DNA from: Bowmanella dokdonensis
GTDB lineage: Bacteria > Pseudomonadota > Gammaproteobacteria > Enterobacterales > Alteromonadaceae
DNA length: 64,000 bases
Assembly: GCF_017254865.1 (NCBI RefSeq)
Contig: NZ_JAFKCV010000009.1
Location: 121,064-185,063 of the forward strand
Reading direction: 5' to 3'
Positions within the stretch are counted from its first letter, which is position 1, and each line of letters begins with the position of its first letter. The notes under the pieces are model-generated. The model was not told the origin of the DNA and ran no database searches. It saw only the letters and a program-made list of their open reading frames with translations. Position numbers and translations under genes: made by a program. This document shows positions 1 through 9,146 of the stretch, in pieces.

Positions 1-422
1 AGGGCAGGAAAGCCCAGGGCAACCAGCAAGGGTGCACAGATTGCCGCCGGGGTACCAAAACCTGCGGCTCCCTCAAGAAAACTGCCAAATAGCCAGGCGA
101 TTAGGATCACCTGCACCCTGGGATCTGGGGAGAGTCGCATAAAGCCGGTTCTGATGGTTTGCATGGCGCCGGTTTGTCTCAGGGTATTGAGCAGAAGCAG
201 GGCGCCGAACACTATCCACAGGATGGACAGGGCAATCATCCAGCCTTCAAGCACGGCTGCCGCCATCTGTCTGATGCCGACCTTCCAGATATAAAAACTG
301 CTCAGGGCACACATCACCAGACTCAGGGGCATGGCCCGGGAAGCGGGCATACGCAGTATGACCAACAGCAGAAAAATACTGATTACCGGGGTGAGGGCGG
401 CGAGAAGTTGCAGTTCGTCCAT
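1..422 (-). CDS. L-lactate permease family transporter, 5' part only (gene runs off the window)
   Basis: Translating the minus strand from an ATG at 422 gives an uninterrupted, very hydrophobic frame of about 140 residues that runs off the left edge. It contains a stretch reading [16 protein letters not shown], which I recognise as the signature of the LctP/GlcA lactate-glycolate permease family; these import lactate or glycolate with protons across the inner membrane. Full family members are about 550 residues, so only the first quarter is present. The gene starts 14 bases after the stop of the DUF389 gene and is probably co-transcribed with it. Family assignment is good; substrate is inferred from family only. 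Confidence 0.8.
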   Translation of the reverse strand, partial: MDELQLLAALTPVISIFLLLVILRMPASRAMPLSLVMCALSSFYIWKVGIRQMAAAVLEGWMIALSILWIVFGALLLLNTLRQTGAMQTIRTGFMRLSPDPRVQVILIAWLFGSFLEGAAGFGTPAAICAPLLVALGFPA

Positions 423-436
423 AAGCTCTAACGGTG

Positions 437-2296
437 TTAACGACGCAATCTGAGTTCGGCTTCCAGCTCAACCTCGGTTTCAATCTTATCCTGAATAATC
501 TGTTTCAGGGCATCCAGATGCCGATCGTTCAACTGCGTGGGCGAAACCAGTTTGTAGCTGATTCTGGGAGACTGGCCAAGGGTCACATCCAATGGCGTCA
601 GTTCCACTTCCTGTTCCAGCAACTGCACCTTGCCCTGGGGCAGTACCCTGTAGATACGGCTTTTTTCCACCAGGTCGTCAAATGACAGGAACAGGGGAAT
701 GGCGATAATGGCCAGAAAACCCAGTGAGACCCCCATGCCTTTACGTGCGAGATGAAAAGGCGCAAACCCCAGCACCAGAAACGTCAGAGCGGCAGACAGG
801 GCAATGCCAACCAGGTTGGTGGTGAACAACAGCATGGCCCCGCCTGCCATGGCCAGATCGCCCCAGCCCAACCCTATTCCCACCACAGACAACGGTGGAA
901 CCAGCGCCACTGCGATAGCCACGCCGGCAAGACTCCTTGCCACTTCCTCCTTGGCATTGGCATAGGCCCCGGCGATGCCCGAAATGACCGCCACCCCCAG
1001 GTCCAGCAGGGTGGGAGTCATTCTGGATTGCATTTCACTGGTCAGGGTGGTGAGTGGAATCATCCATGTGGCCAGGATGGCGCAGAGCAGTGCCAGCGAC
1101 ACGCCGCCCAGCAGGGTTTTGCTGGCACTCTGCACCAGGCCTGTATCGGCACGGGCAAGGCCCATGGCCAGGGAAATAATGGGCGACATCAACGGCGCAA
1201 GGATCATGGCGCCGATGATCACAGGCGCCGAGTTGGCGAACAGGCCGGTAACGGCCAGCAGCACGCTAAGCACCATCAGCATAAGGAATGCCGGTGATGC
1301 GATGGCGTTTTCCCGCAGACTCCGGAACAGTTCGCGGAATTCATCCTCCGAGGCATGGTGGAACATGGGCAGGGGCTTGTCGGCCAACTCCATCACTGCC
1401 GAGCCACAGGGGAGATGGGCCATTCTTATCTGATCTTTGCGGATATCTGTGTTTCCCCGTTCCCGATTCTGCAATTGCAGCATGCGAACGGACTTTTCCT
1501 GTACTTCACACTGCAGGGATTTGGCGCCCAGGGCTATACCGTCCAACTGATAGTTGATGCCTTTGCCACTGGCGATGGTCAGCTTTTGTGTTCTTAATAC
1601 GCCGATACTGTCCGGCAGGTTTCGGCTGCTGAATCTGCCACTGAACAGGAACTTTAACAGCAACCACAAAAATGCGGTGACGCTGCGCGGTGCCACTGCG
1701 ACCAGGGAAAGGCGCCGGTCACCGGCGTCCAGAATGTCCTGCAGCCCCCGGCCAAACATGGGCTTGTGGTTCTGTTCCATCAGCATCATGCCCAGCAGCG
1801 CCACCTGCAGGCGTTGTTCGGTGGCTGTCATCAGTTCATAGGCATGCAATTGCAATTGACGAAACCTGGCCACCATGGTGGTCAGGGCATGCCAGCGGGA
1901 CAGTGCATGGGAGGTATCCTTGAGATTGAATACCAGCAGTTCGCCGATGATAATGCTGGAGAATACCGGTGTGCCGTTGCAACTCAGGCTGTCGATGGCC
2001 ACGGGTTTGGCCTCCAGTAACTGGGCGATCAATTCAGGAATTTTGCCTCCCGGTGCTGAAAACGCCCTGGCGGCATATTTGCTCTCAGGATGAGGCAGCA
2101 GTCCCAGCTCCCAGTCCCTGCTTTGTACCTCTGCCCATACCTGCTTGATGTTTTCGTCGTTCAGATAGACCAGAACCCTGGCGGCATTGTCTGGCAGGGG
2201 ATCCTGGCCAAATCTCAGTGCATGCAGGTCCGGGAAAGCCTCCAGCAGTGGATCCAGATTCAGGGTGCCGTCGTGAAGCAGAAAAGCTTGGTTCAT
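437..2296 (-). CDS. DUF389 family integral membrane protein
   Basis: A protein of about 619 residues. The N-terminal half (to about residue 330) is soluble. It is followed by a membrane block of about six helices containing small-residue motifs such as [20 protein letters not shown], the hallmark of DUF389 (TIGR00341/TIGR00271-type) proteins of unknown transport or regulatory function. A soluble C-terminal tail of about 90 residues follows. A longer reading from a TTG at 2320 is possible, but the ATG at 2296 has an AGGA seven bases upstream and is preferred. It sits 29 bases after the exported-protein gene and 14 bases before the lactate permease gene, so the three look like one operon. Confidence 0.85.
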   Translation of the reverse strand: MNQAFLLHDGTLNLDPLLEAFPDLHALRFGQDPLPDNAARVLVYLNDENIKQVWAEVQSRDWELGLLPHPESKYAARAFSAPGGKIPELIAQLLEAKPVAIDSLSCNGTPVFSSIIIGELLVFNLKDTSHALSRWHALTTMVARFRQLQLHAYELMTATEQRLQVALLGMMLMEQNHKPMFGRGLQDILDAGDRRLSLVAVAPRSVTAFLWLLLKFLFSGRFSSRNLPDSIGVLRTQKLTIASGKGINYQLDGIALGAKSLQCEVQEKSVRMLQLQNRERGNTDIRKDQIRMAHLPCGSAVMELADKPLPMFHHASEDEFRELFRSLRENAIASPAFLMLMVLSVLLAVTGLFANSAPVIIGAMILAPLMSPIISLAMGLARADTGLVQSASKTLLGGVSLALLCAILATWMIPLTTLTSEMQSRMTPTLLDLGVAVISGIAGAYANAKEEVARSLAGVAIAVALVPPLSVVGIGLGWGDLAMAGGAMLLFTTNLVGIALSAALTFLVLGFAPFHLARKGMGVSLGFLAIIAIPLFLSFDDLVEKSRIYRVLPQGKVQLLEQEVELTPLDVTLGQSPRISYKLVSPTQLNDRHLDALKQIIQDKIETEVELEAELRLRR

Positions 2297-2325
2297 TGGA
2301 ATTCCTGGAATAATGGACAAAATGA

Positions 2326-2994
2326 CTATTTGAAATCTGTGGTTTCCCAGTACAGTTGCTGACTGTCGGGTAATTGTCTGACTAATTGTTGCCGAACAGT
2401 CTCCGCACTGCCATCTGTAAGCTGAGGGGGCTCTTTGAGGGGCGCGGCCAAATAAACAATATGGTCAAAGCTGGGTCGGGAGGCGATCCGGTGCAACAAA
2501 AAATGGTCCTCATCCTGACTGACCACCATATACTGGTTCTGCTGGCCGATTGATGGATCCAGCCTTTCCACCAACAGCGCCTGTTCGAAATGTACAGTAA
2601 CCTCGCCCAGCGGCTCGCCGTCCCTTTCAAAATGTCCATCATAGAGTGTCGCCGTCTGACTGAACGATTCCTTACGGATCAGGCGATTCAGATCGAAGGG
2701 GGTGGGCTTGAGTGTAAGCAAACTGTGAGTGGCCAGTTTACTCTGTACCTGCTTGGGGTCGGTTCCGACCAGACGAATGCGATAGAGAATCTGGTAATCA
2801 TGGGGAGGATGGTAAAGAGGCAAGTGGGAGGCATACAGGGCTTGTTGTCCGGTGAATATTACCATGCCGTGAACCCCATGGTAGTCATGGGCCTGTAAGC
2901 CGTTACTTAAAATTATCAGCAGAAAAGCCAGAGGCTTACAGAGTCTTTGCATGGACAGTGCACCGGTAGCGGAATTTTCAATGAAGCCTAGCAT
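2326..2994 (-). CDS. Small exported protein of unknown function
   Basis: About 222 residues with no family I recognise. The ATG at 2994 follows a strong GGGAGGGG ribosome-binding site; this gives an 18-residue basic/neutral leader, then a hydrophobic core (LAFLLIILS) and a likely signal-peptidase site after GLQA, so the mature protein would begin HDYHG. A shorter start at the ATG at 2952 would give a textbook signal peptide but lacks a good ribosome-binding site. The mature part has no further membrane segment and resembles the short periplasmic proteins of the CsiV/peptidoglycan-binding type only in size and in its LLxxR and strand-rich pattern. It is first in the apparent operon with DUF389 and the lactate permease. 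Confidence 0.65.
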   Translation of the reverse strand: MLGFIENSATGALSMQRLCKPLAFLLIILSNGLQAHDYHGVHGMVIFTGQQALYASHLPLYHPPHDYQILYRIRLVGTDPKQVQSKLATHSLLTLKPTPFDLNRLIRKESFSQTATLYDGHFERDGEPLGEVTVHFEQALLVERLDPSIGQQNQYMVVSQDEDHFLLHRIASRPSFDHIVYLAAPLKEPPQLTDGSAETVRQQLVRQLPDSQQLYWETTDFK

Positions 2995-3180
2995 AATACC
3001 CCTCCCAACTATTACTGGTGCAAAAGTTGAGAGGCAAAAATTCTGTGATCCACGACTTACCTTATGTGGGGGCACGACGAGGGACAGTATCAGGAGGGGG
3101 TCATGCTGCGAAGATTTTGCGGCACGGATAAATGACTTGTGGTAATTTCCCGCCAACTGGAATCTACAGAGAAACTATCC

Positions 3181-3669
3181 ATGCAAATCAGCGAAAACGC
3201 AGTCGTACAATTTCATTATCAGGTCAAAGAACAAAGTGGCGACGTGGTCGACAGCAGTCGGGACGATGAGGGACATCCCGTAGCCTACCTGCATGGCCAT
3301 GGTAATATCATGCCTGCCCTGGAAGAGGCCATGGCCGGGAAGCAAAGCGGTGACACCCTGTCTGTGACCCTGGATCCCAAAGACGCCTATGGTGAATATC
3401 AGGAGGGGGCTGAACAGCGGGTATCCCTTAAACATCTTTCCGGTGCGGATAAGTGGAAGCCTGGTATGCTGGCGTTGGTGCATACTGAACATGGTCAGCG
3501 GCAGGTACTGATAAAGAAGGTGGGCAAGTTTATGGCCACGGTGGATCTTAATCATCCTCTGGCCGGCAAGACGTTGACATTTGAACTGGAAGTCATGGAT
3601 GTCAGGGCCGCCACGCAGGAGGAAATGGAGCATGGACACGCCCATGGCGAGGGCGGTCACCATCATTGA
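3181..3669 (+). CDS. FKBP-type peptidyl-prolyl cis-trans isomerase, SlyD-like
   Basis: A 162-residue protein with an N-terminal FKBP core split by an IF (insert-in-flap) domain, the arrangement of SlyD. The core includes the motif GHGNIMPALEEAMAGK and the C-terminal strand FELEVMDVRAAT. It ends in a short histidine-rich tail (HGHAHGEGGHHH), shorter than in Escherichia coli SlyD (196 residues), consistent with nickel or other metal binding. It would act in the cytoplasm as a folding helper and metallochaperone. The start ATG at 3181 is chosen because the FKBP alignment begins at MQISENAV; an upstream in-frame GTG at 3139 adds 14 unconserved residues. Confidence 0.88.
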   Translation: MQISENAVVQFHYQVKEQSGDVVDSSRDDEGHPVAYLHGHGNIMPALEEAMAGKQSGDTLSVTLDPKDAYGEYQEGAEQRVSLKHLSGADKWKPGMLALVHTEHGQRQVLIKKVGKFMATVDLNHPLAGKTLTFELEVMDVRAATQEEMEHGHAHGEGGHHH

Positions 3670-3675
3670 TGACAG

Positions 3676-3698
3676 GCCGGGCGCTGACTGTGCCCGGC
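3676..3698 (+). terminator. GC-rich hairpin after the SlyD-like gene
   Basis: Seven-base perfect stem (GCCGGGC/GCCCGGC) with a nine-base loop, seven bases after the stop codon. There is no clear U tract, so it is a weak or Rho-assisted terminator at best. Confidence 0.45.
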
Positions 3699-3759
3699 GC
3701 CTTGAACCTCATGCTCCGATAGCGTCATAATGCCATTGTATTTCACGGGGCCGTCATAA

Positions 3760-4227
3760 TTGAAAACGCCACTCTCCCTTTATCCATCGCGGACGGACAA
3801 AGGGCTTTTGCCATCCGTGCTGGCCGGTCCGGCCCTTGCCGTCCTGATCGGCCTCTATTTTCTGCCCCAGTCCGCCTGGATCGGCGCCACTGCAGTCCTG
3901 TTGGGCCTGATCAGGGCCGCTTTCATTCTACGCTATCTCTTCCCCTGCTATTACTGCCTGCTGCAGGACCAGTTGTTTATCCGTTGTGGTCTGCTGCGCA
4001 TGGAGATCCCTTACCGGGCGATCCGCAAGATCAATCCGAGTAATGCCCCGGCGGCTTCCCCTGCGCTGTCGCTTCGCCGACTGGAAATTGAAAGTCAGCA
4101 GGGCAAGGTGCTGATTTCGCCACGAAATCGAAAAAAATTTATTCAGGAACTGACGCTGCGCATGCATGGTCGCTACGAATTGACCTCGCAGGAGACCGGC
4201 GGTGGCAGCGAAGTAGCCGATCAATGA
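3760..4227 (+). CDS. Small membrane protein with a bacterial PH-like domain (bPH_4/DUF1200 type)
   Basis: 155 residues. Two hydrophobic segments lie at about residues 20-36 and 39-60; after them comes a domain with the pattern RCGLLRMEIPYRAIRKI, then SPALSLRRLEI and VLISPRNRKKFIQEL, which I match to the small bacterial PH-like family PF06713. The role is unknown; such proteins are membrane-associated. The only start I can find is a TTG at 3760 with a GGGG about ten bases upstream, so the start is uncertain. The last residues run free into the intergenic space before the convergent hydrolase gene. Confidence 0.7.
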   Translation: MKTPLSLYPSRTDKGLLPSVLAGPALAVLIGLYFLPQSAWIGATAVLLGLIRAAFILRYLFPCYYCLLQDQLFIRCGLLRMEIPYRAIRKINPSNAPAASPALSLRRLEIESQQGKVLISPRNRKKFIQELTLRMHGRYELTSQETGGGSEVADQ

Positions 4228-4265
4228 GTAAACAGGAAGAGGGCAGTGCTGCCAGGAAGGCCTGT

Positions 4266-5309
4266 TCAGTGGGAGGCTGATTCGGTCAGCTCCAGATAGG
4301 CACGCTCCACTGCCTCCTTCTGAACCTGGTCGAAAAATCTCTGGCGGCCTGCGTCACCGCCGGTCAATCGTTGGCGACTGGCGGAAAGGTCGACCTTTTG
4401 CTGGATCACATGCATGGGCTCATCCAGATAAAGGCTCACCTGTTCCACCAGGTTATTGAGGTAGAAGCGTACGTTTTCCAGTAAGAGGCGATCCCGGGCA
4501 ATCTCGCCATGGCCCGGCAGCCACACAGAAACAGCCCGGCTGTCGAAGGACTGCAAATTGACCAGCCACTTTCTTGGATAGCCGTGCCCGGCGTAAGGCA
4601 GGGTATCGAGCATGTCGCCGCTGGCGATAATTTCCTGTTTAGGCAGGTAGACCAGTAAATCGCCGCGGGTGTGCCCGCTTACCGGCAGAATTTCAACATT
4701 GAAGCCGGCCTCCTCGATAGCCAGGGGGGAATCCAGAAAATGATCAGCCAGGGTAAAAGTAAACCCCTGATGCTCTTCCACCCAGGCCGTATACCTGTGC
4801 AGTTCATCCCTGAAGGTCTGCTTTTCCTGGTCGGTCATGGCCGTGCCGTCTCGTTTGATCCCCTGCTCCAGTCGTTGCCAGGCAGCCGGCAATTCCGCCT
4901 GCAGGGAGGCCACTTGTTCCCTGATGCGCTTCTCTGCCCGGTTGGGCACATCTTCCCTGTGGGTACTGTGACCGATAATGGTCAGTGTGTCCCCGTAAGC
5001 CTGGCGATAGAGATGATTGCCCTGGGTATGATCCCCATGCCAGTGGGTGTTGACCAGGTATACCACGGGCTTGCCGATCTGGGTGCCGATAAAGCGGATG
5101 ATCTCCTTCACATCGGCGCTGCTCTCCTGGCTGTCCACCACCAGTACACCGGTGTCCCCTTCTACTATCAGCGAATTGCTGTCATTGGAAGCCCGGTGGG
5201 CGGGTTGCACAGCAGCCCAGACCCCTTCACTTACAGCTTGTATGTCGATAGCCAGCGCTGCCGGGCCAATCAACAGAAAAGCGAGTCCCACCCAGGCCGT
5301 TTTTTTCAT
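4266..5309 (-). CDS. Exported metallo-beta-lactamase-fold hydrolase
   Basis: 347 residues with a clear signal peptide (cleavage likely after ALA near residue 20). The zinc-binding motif THWHGDH lies near residue 90; a later SGHTRGD and the C-terminal LPGHGE supply the remaining ligands typical of the fold. A helical insertion of about 70 residues sits between the second and third ligand blocks. The protein would act in the periplasm; the substrate cannot be read from sequence (it is not an obvious antibiotic lactamase or glyoxalase). Its ATG overlaps the stop of the LacI-type regulator gene by four bases (ATGA), so it is translationally coupled to that regulator. Confidence 0.85.
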   Translation of the reverse strand: MKKTAWVGLAFLLIGPAALAIDIQAVSEGVWAAVQPAHRASNDSNSLIVEGDTGVLVVDSQESSADVKEIIRFIGTQIGKPVVYLVNTHWHGDHTQGNHLYRQAYGDTLTIIGHSTHREDVPNRAEKRIREQVASLQAELPAAWQRLEQGIKRDGTAMTDQEKQTFRDELHRYTAWVEEHQGFTFTLADHFLDSPLAIEEAGFNVEILPVSGHTRGDLLVYLPKQEIIASGDMLDTLPYAGHGYPRKWLVNLQSFDSRAVSVWLPGHGEIARDRLLLENVRFYLNNLVEQVSLYLDEPMHVIQQKVDLSASRQRLTGGDAGRQRFFDQVQKEAVERAYLELTESASH

Positions 5310-6349
5310 GCGCTGACGTCCTGATCATGTTTACGTCCACAGGATTGTCTAATCACCAGCTCAGCCGGTAATAATCCTGCCTGTTGGGGCTCCCCCTGAA
5401 TCATCCTGACCAGCGTTTTGACCAGCATTTCCCCGGCCAGCTTAGTGTTTTGATGCACTGTGGTCAGGGGGGGGTTGGTAAAGCTGGCGGCCAGGATATT
5501 GTCATAGCCCACCACCGCAATATCCTCCGGAATCCGCTTGCCGCTGTCATGCAAGGCGTGCATGACGCCAATGGCAATCAAATCGCTGGCGCAGACAATG
5601 GCGTCGAGGGGAGCATTGCGGCTGAGCAGCTCGGTTGCCGCCTGGTAACCCGAGTCTTCCTTGGTTATGGCATCGATCTGTATCGGCGGTTTGCCGGCGC
5701 CTGCCTGTTGCAAGGCATGGCTCATTCCTTTAAAGCGTTCAAAAAACTCCGGGCAGTGACTGTCGGCACCGCCGATAAAGGCAAAATGTTTGCGACCATG
5801 ACGAATAAGATGCTGGGTGATCTTGTATCCCCCCTGAAAGTTGTCACAGCCGATGGACAGGCCAGGATGTTCATTGTCCACGGCACCCCAGCGTACAAAG
5901 TGCGTCTGCTGCTGCTCCAGTTTGGTCAGTTTGTCCTGATAGTCCACATAATCGCCATAACCCAGCAGAATAATGCCATCAGCCTTGTTGGTGTCCTCAT
6001 AGTCTGCGTGCCAGTCGTCACTAAACTGCTGAAAGGAAACCAGCAGGTCGTAGCCCTCCTGGGCGCAGGCTTTGGTGATACTGCCGAGCATGGAGAGAAA
6101 AAACGGATTAATCATGGAATCGTCGGAGGTGGGATCCTCGAACAGCAGCAGGGCGATGGTGCGGCTGTGTTGCTGGCGCAGACTGCTGGCATTCTTGTCC
6201 ACCTTGTAATTTAGCTCACGGGCAATGGCCTGCACCTTGTCGCGGGTTTCCTGATTAACCAGGGGACTGTTGCGCAAGGCCCTGGACACAGTGGATTGCG
6301 ATACGCCGGCCAGGTGGGCAATATCGAAGGAGGTCGCCTTATCTTTCAT
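5306..6349 (-). CDS. LacI/PurR-family transcriptional regulator
   Basis: 347 residues. The N-terminal helix-turn-helix (SFDIAHLAGVSQSTVSRALR, about residues 6-26) and hinge are typical of LacI. They are followed by a periplasmic-binding-protein-like effector domain with the late motif GYDNILAASFTNPPLTTVHQ. The ATG at 6349 is preferred because a GGGGAG lies seven bases upstream and the helix-turn-helix begins directly after it. The only gene in its operon is the exported metallo-hydrolase downstream, which suggests that the effector relates to that enzyme or to a distant sugar regulon. An imperfect palindrome lies 45 bases upstream. Confidence 0.9.
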   Translation of the reverse strand: MKDKATSFDIAHLAGVSQSTVSRALRNSPLVNQETRDKVQAIARELNYKVDKNASSLRQQHSRTIALLLFEDPTSDDSMINPFFLSMLGSITKACAQEGYDLLVSFQQFSDDWHADYEDTNKADGIILLGYGDYVDYQDKLTKLEQQQTHFVRWGAVDNEHPGLSIGCDNFQGGYKITQHLIRHGRKHFAFIGGADSHCPEFFERFKGMSHALQQAGAGKPPIQIDAITKEDSGYQAATELLSRNAPLDAIVCASDLIAIGVMHALHDSGKRIPEDIAVVGYDNILAASFTNPPLTTVHQNTKLAGEMLVKTLVRMIQGEPQQAGLLPAELVIRQSCGRKHDQDVSA

Positions 6350-6393
6350 CACATCTCCCCGCCAGTGGGATGGCAGGCCTAGGAACAACGAAT

Positions 6394-6408
6394 TGTATCG
6401 TTTATACA
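6394..6408. promoter_or_regulatory. Candidate operator for the LacI-type regulator
   Basis: TGTAT, five bases, ATACA: a 15-base inverted repeat located 45 bases upstream of the regulator's start codon. Self-regulation is common in this family, but the spacing is odd-numbered, unlike the classical CG-centred operators, so this is tentative. Confidence 0.35.
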
Positions 6409-6503
6409 CCAGCTTGGCGGGATTGGGAAATGCTACGGATACTTCACTTTCCGCCCCGCCTCAGGCTGAGGGGGCAGTCAGATTTGTTTATTGTAAAATG
6501 TAA

Positions 6504-6526
6504 AAAGCCCCTGGAGCAGGGGCTTT
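6504..6526 (-). terminator. Rho-independent terminator of tolC
   Basis: Ten-base perfect stem (AAAGCCCCTG/CAGGGGCTTT) with a three-base loop, 14 bases after the tolC stop, followed on the minus strand by a short T run. Confidence 0.85.
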
Positions 6527-6540
6527 GAAGTGACCAAAAA

Positions 6541-7845
6541 TCAGGAAGTGGCGGGAGGTTTCAGGCCACGATTGATGCCCTGAATATCTTCCTCATCCAG
6601 TGTGCCGGCTGCCAGTTCCAGGTTCAGATTGCTCAGGATGTACTGATAACGGGTGATGGACAGGTTGCGTCTGGCATCATAGAGGTTACTGGTGCTGTTG
6701 AGCACGTCCACTATGGTTCGGGTGCCCACCTCAAAACCGGCTTCGGTGGCTTTCAGAGCGCTTTCGGCAGACACCACAGCCTGCTCCAGGGCCTTGATGC
6801 GTGAAATAAAGGCAGTGACATCGTAGTAGTTGGACCGCACGCTGCGTACCACGCCCCGGTATACCTGCTCGCGTTCCTCACTGGTGGCGATAAAGGTGTT
6901 GCGGGCCACCTCGGTATTGGCACTGGTAAAGCCACCGGAATAAATAGGCACATTGATGCTGATACCTATGCTGCTGGTATTAATCCTGTCATCCATGCTG
7001 ATACCGTCTTCTTCCACATCTGATGAGGACAGACTGGCACTCAGCCCGGCGGTGGGATAATGACCGGCCTTGGCAATCTCAATATCTTCCCTGGCGATAT
7101 CAACGCCCAGTTTGGCAATGGTCAGATCCAGATTGCGGTCATCGGCAATTTTCAACCAGCCCTCAACATTGGCAGGAGAGGGTGGATTGGTGCTGAAGCT
7201 TTGAGTATTCAATACGGCCAGATTGCTGTGGTACTGGCCGGTGATTTCGCGCAGGGCTTCACGGCTGATTTCAACGTCATTCTGGGCGGTAATTTCACGG
7301 GCTACCGCATTGTCATACAGTGACTGGGCCTCATGCACATCGGTAATGGCCGTCAGACCCACGGCAAAACGTTGTTTGGTCTGCTCCAACTGCCGCTCGA
7401 TGGCACGTTTTTCTGCCTGGGCAAACTCCAGGTCATCCAGGGCCTGCAATACGGTAAAATAGGCGCTGGCAGTTCGTACGATCAGGCTCTGGTAGGTAAG
7501 GGCATAGTTGGCATCGGCCTGGGTGGCCACCAGTTCGGCCCGGTCCAGTTGCTGCCAGTAGCTGTGATCATAGATGGATTGACTCAGGGACAAGGTGGCG
7601 TTGTTGGAATCGGTGTCAGGGCCATCGCCCCGGCCAAACTCAGCACCCAGCGACAGGTCGATTTGCGGCAGCAGGCTGGCGCGGCTCAGGCCAATGGAAG
7701 AATGCGCAGCATCACGACGGGCCTTGGCGGCCAGGAGAACAGGATCTTTCTGCAGGGCTTGTTGATATACCTGGTAGAGATCATCTGCAAAGGCTTGTGT
7801 GGTCACGCTAAAACCCACAAGCAAAGACAGAAGTGATTTTTTCAT
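6541..7845 (-). CDS. tolC: TolC-family outer-membrane efflux channel
   Basis: 434 residues with a signal peptide cleaved after AFA and two TolC repeats (about residues 22-220 and 230-420). The start of the mature protein (DLYQVYQQALQKDP), RFAVGLTAITDVHEAQ and the second-repeat EVGTRTIVDVLNS are characteristic. It forms the trimeric outer-membrane exit duct used by RND and ABC efflux pumps and type I secretion. It lacks the roughly 50-residue C-terminal tail of the E. coli protein. The ATG at 7845 has AGGA seven bases upstream; the longer frame lacks a signal sequence. It is divergent from the nudF cluster, as in enteric bacteria. The RND pair at 15.8-19.9 kb has no channel of its own and could use this one. 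Confidence 0.93.
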   Translation of the reverse strand: MKKSLLSLLVGFSVTTQAFADDLYQVYQQALQKDPVLLAAKARRDAAHSSIGLSRASLLPQIDLSLGAEFGRGDGPDTDSNNATLSLSQSIYDHSYWQQLDRAELVATQADANYALTYQSLIVRTASAYFTVLQALDDLEFAQAEKRAIERQLEQTKQRFAVGLTAITDVHEAQSLYDNAVAREITAQNDVEISREALREITGQYHSNLAVLNTQSFSTNPPSPANVEGWLKIADDRNLDLTIAKLGVDIAREDIEIAKAGHYPTAGLSASLSSSDVEEDGISMDDRINTSSIGISINVPIYSGGFTSANTEVARNTFIATSEEREQVYRGVVRSVRSNYYDVTAFISRIKALEQAVVSAESALKATEAGFEVGTRTIVDVLNSTSNLYDARRNLSITRYQYILSNLNLELAAGTLDEEDIQGINRGLKPPATS

Positions 7846-8068
7846 GTGTGTTCCTAACAAAAGAATGTACCGATTATTTGGTCTTATCCAGTACGGCAAA
7901 GTCTAAGTAAATCAAGCGCTAACTGTAACCTATTTAGGGTAACACCGAGTGTCCAAGTGTAACAGAATATTAATTCACCTATTCGGTCAGTAGCACCTGG
8001 AAAGGGTTGTAGCGATGGCAAGCGACGTTTGGAGGCTTTATGCTAAGTGAATAGACGAAGTCAGTACA

Positions 8069-8698
8069 GTGAAGCCAATGACAAAGATGCAACAATTTGA
8101 TCATGCCGATGTGGAAATACTCGAACGTCAATCCCTGTATCAGGGTTTTTTTACCCTGCTCAAGTACCGTCTCAGGCACAGATTATTTGCCGGCGGCTGG
8201 AGTGAGCCACTGCAAAGGGAAATCTTTGAGCGAGGTCACGCGGTGGCTGTCCTGCCTTATGATCCGGCACTGGATGAGGTAGTATTGATCGAGCAATACC
8301 GGGTGGGGGCCATGGCAACCACCCCGCATCCCTGGCTGTACGAATGCGTTGCCGGCATTATTGAGCCGGGGGAAGAGGCGGAAGATGTGTGCCGTCGCGA
8401 GTCTTTGGAAGAAGCGGGATTGCAGATAGGCCGGCTTTATCCCATGCTCAGTTATCTGTCGAGTCCGGGAGGAACCACAGAGAGGCTGTATCTGTATGTG
8501 GGCGAATGTGATGCCAGCCAGGCTGGCGGTATTCATGGCCTGGATGAGGAAGCGGAAGATATAAGGGTGCACAGGATGCCAGCCAGTCAGGCTCTGAAAA
8601 TGCTGCAGGCCGGACAGATAGATAATGCAGCCACGGTAATTTCCCTGCAGTGGTTTGCGATGAACAAAGCCAAAGTGATTGAGAACTGGTGTGACTGA
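8069..8698 (+). CDS. nudF: ADP-ribose pyrophosphatase (Nudix)
   Basis: About 209 residues, co-linear with E. coli NudF: LYRGFF-like segment (SLYQGFF), REIFERGHAVAVLPYDP, and a complete Nudix box GIIEPGEEAEDVCRRESLEEAG at about residues 96-117 (shown here in part of the protein; catalytic glutamates in REsLEE). It hydrolyses ADP-ribose to AMP and ribose-5-phosphate in the cytosol. Start is either GTG 8069 or ATG 8078; neither has a strong ribosome-binding site. First gene of nudF-yqiB-cpdA-yqiA-parE, with the next gene overlapping its end by eight bases. Confidence 0.92.
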   Translation: MKPMTKMQQFDHADVEILERQSLYQGFFTLLKYRLRHRLFAGGWSEPLQREIFERGHAVAVLPYDPALDEVVLIEQYRVGAMATTPHPWLYECVAGIIEPGEEAEDVCRRESLEEAGLQIGRLYPMLSYLSSPGGTTERLYLYVGECDASQAGGIHGLDEEAEDIRVHRMPASQALKMLQAGQIDNAATVISLQWFAMNKAKVIENWCD

Positions 8699-9146
8699 AC
8701 ACAGATTATTGAAAAAATATGTGCCCCGACTGGCCAGCCTGCAGGCCATCTGCTCGGCCAATTACGGCCGTCTGCTGCAACTGCTGCCCGAGTTGGATCA
8801 GGAAAGTCTCGAGTATCGTTTTGCTGCCGGACAGGGGATGAGCTTTGGTATTGCCGTGCAGTTGTGCGAGCCCTACACCACAACCCTGGAAATGCGCCAG
8901 TTGTCTGACGCCTTGCCCGGCTATCTGCAACCTGTCATGCAGGTCCGCTTGTACCATGATGCCAGGATGGCTGAAGTACTGGGTTTTCAGCATATGGGCA
9001 GGTTCCGTCCAAGTTACCCTTACCCAAACCGCCTGATGCATCAGAAAAACGAGAAAGAACTGGTAAATCATTTCCTCTCAGAGTGGCTGGGATTTTGCCT
9101 GAAACAGCGTTCTCAATCATCTGTCAGTGAAGATTCGCCACCATGA
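8691..9146 (+). CDS. yqiB: YqiB family protein (DUF1249)
   Basis: About 151 residues from a GTG that overlaps the end of nudF. The conserved C-terminal half reads VRLYHDARMAEVLGFQ, then YPNRLMHQKNEKELVNHFL, as in E. coli YqiB. The biochemical role is unknown; conservation of its position between nudF and cpdA is the main clue. Its stop overlaps the cpdA start by four bases (ATGA). Confidence 0.9.
   Translation: MTEHRLLKKYVPRLASLQAICSANYGRLLQLLPELDQESLEYRFAAGQGMSFGIAVQLCEPYTTTLEMRQLSDALPGYLQPVMQVRLYHDARMAEVLGFQHMGRFRPSYPYPNRLMHQKNEKELVNHFLSEWLGFCLKQRSQSSVSEDSPP

Noticed and set aside
3139..3180. Upstream in-frame start for the SlyD-like gene.
   Set aside because: Adds residues not found in the family; the ATG at 3181 begins the FKBP domain.
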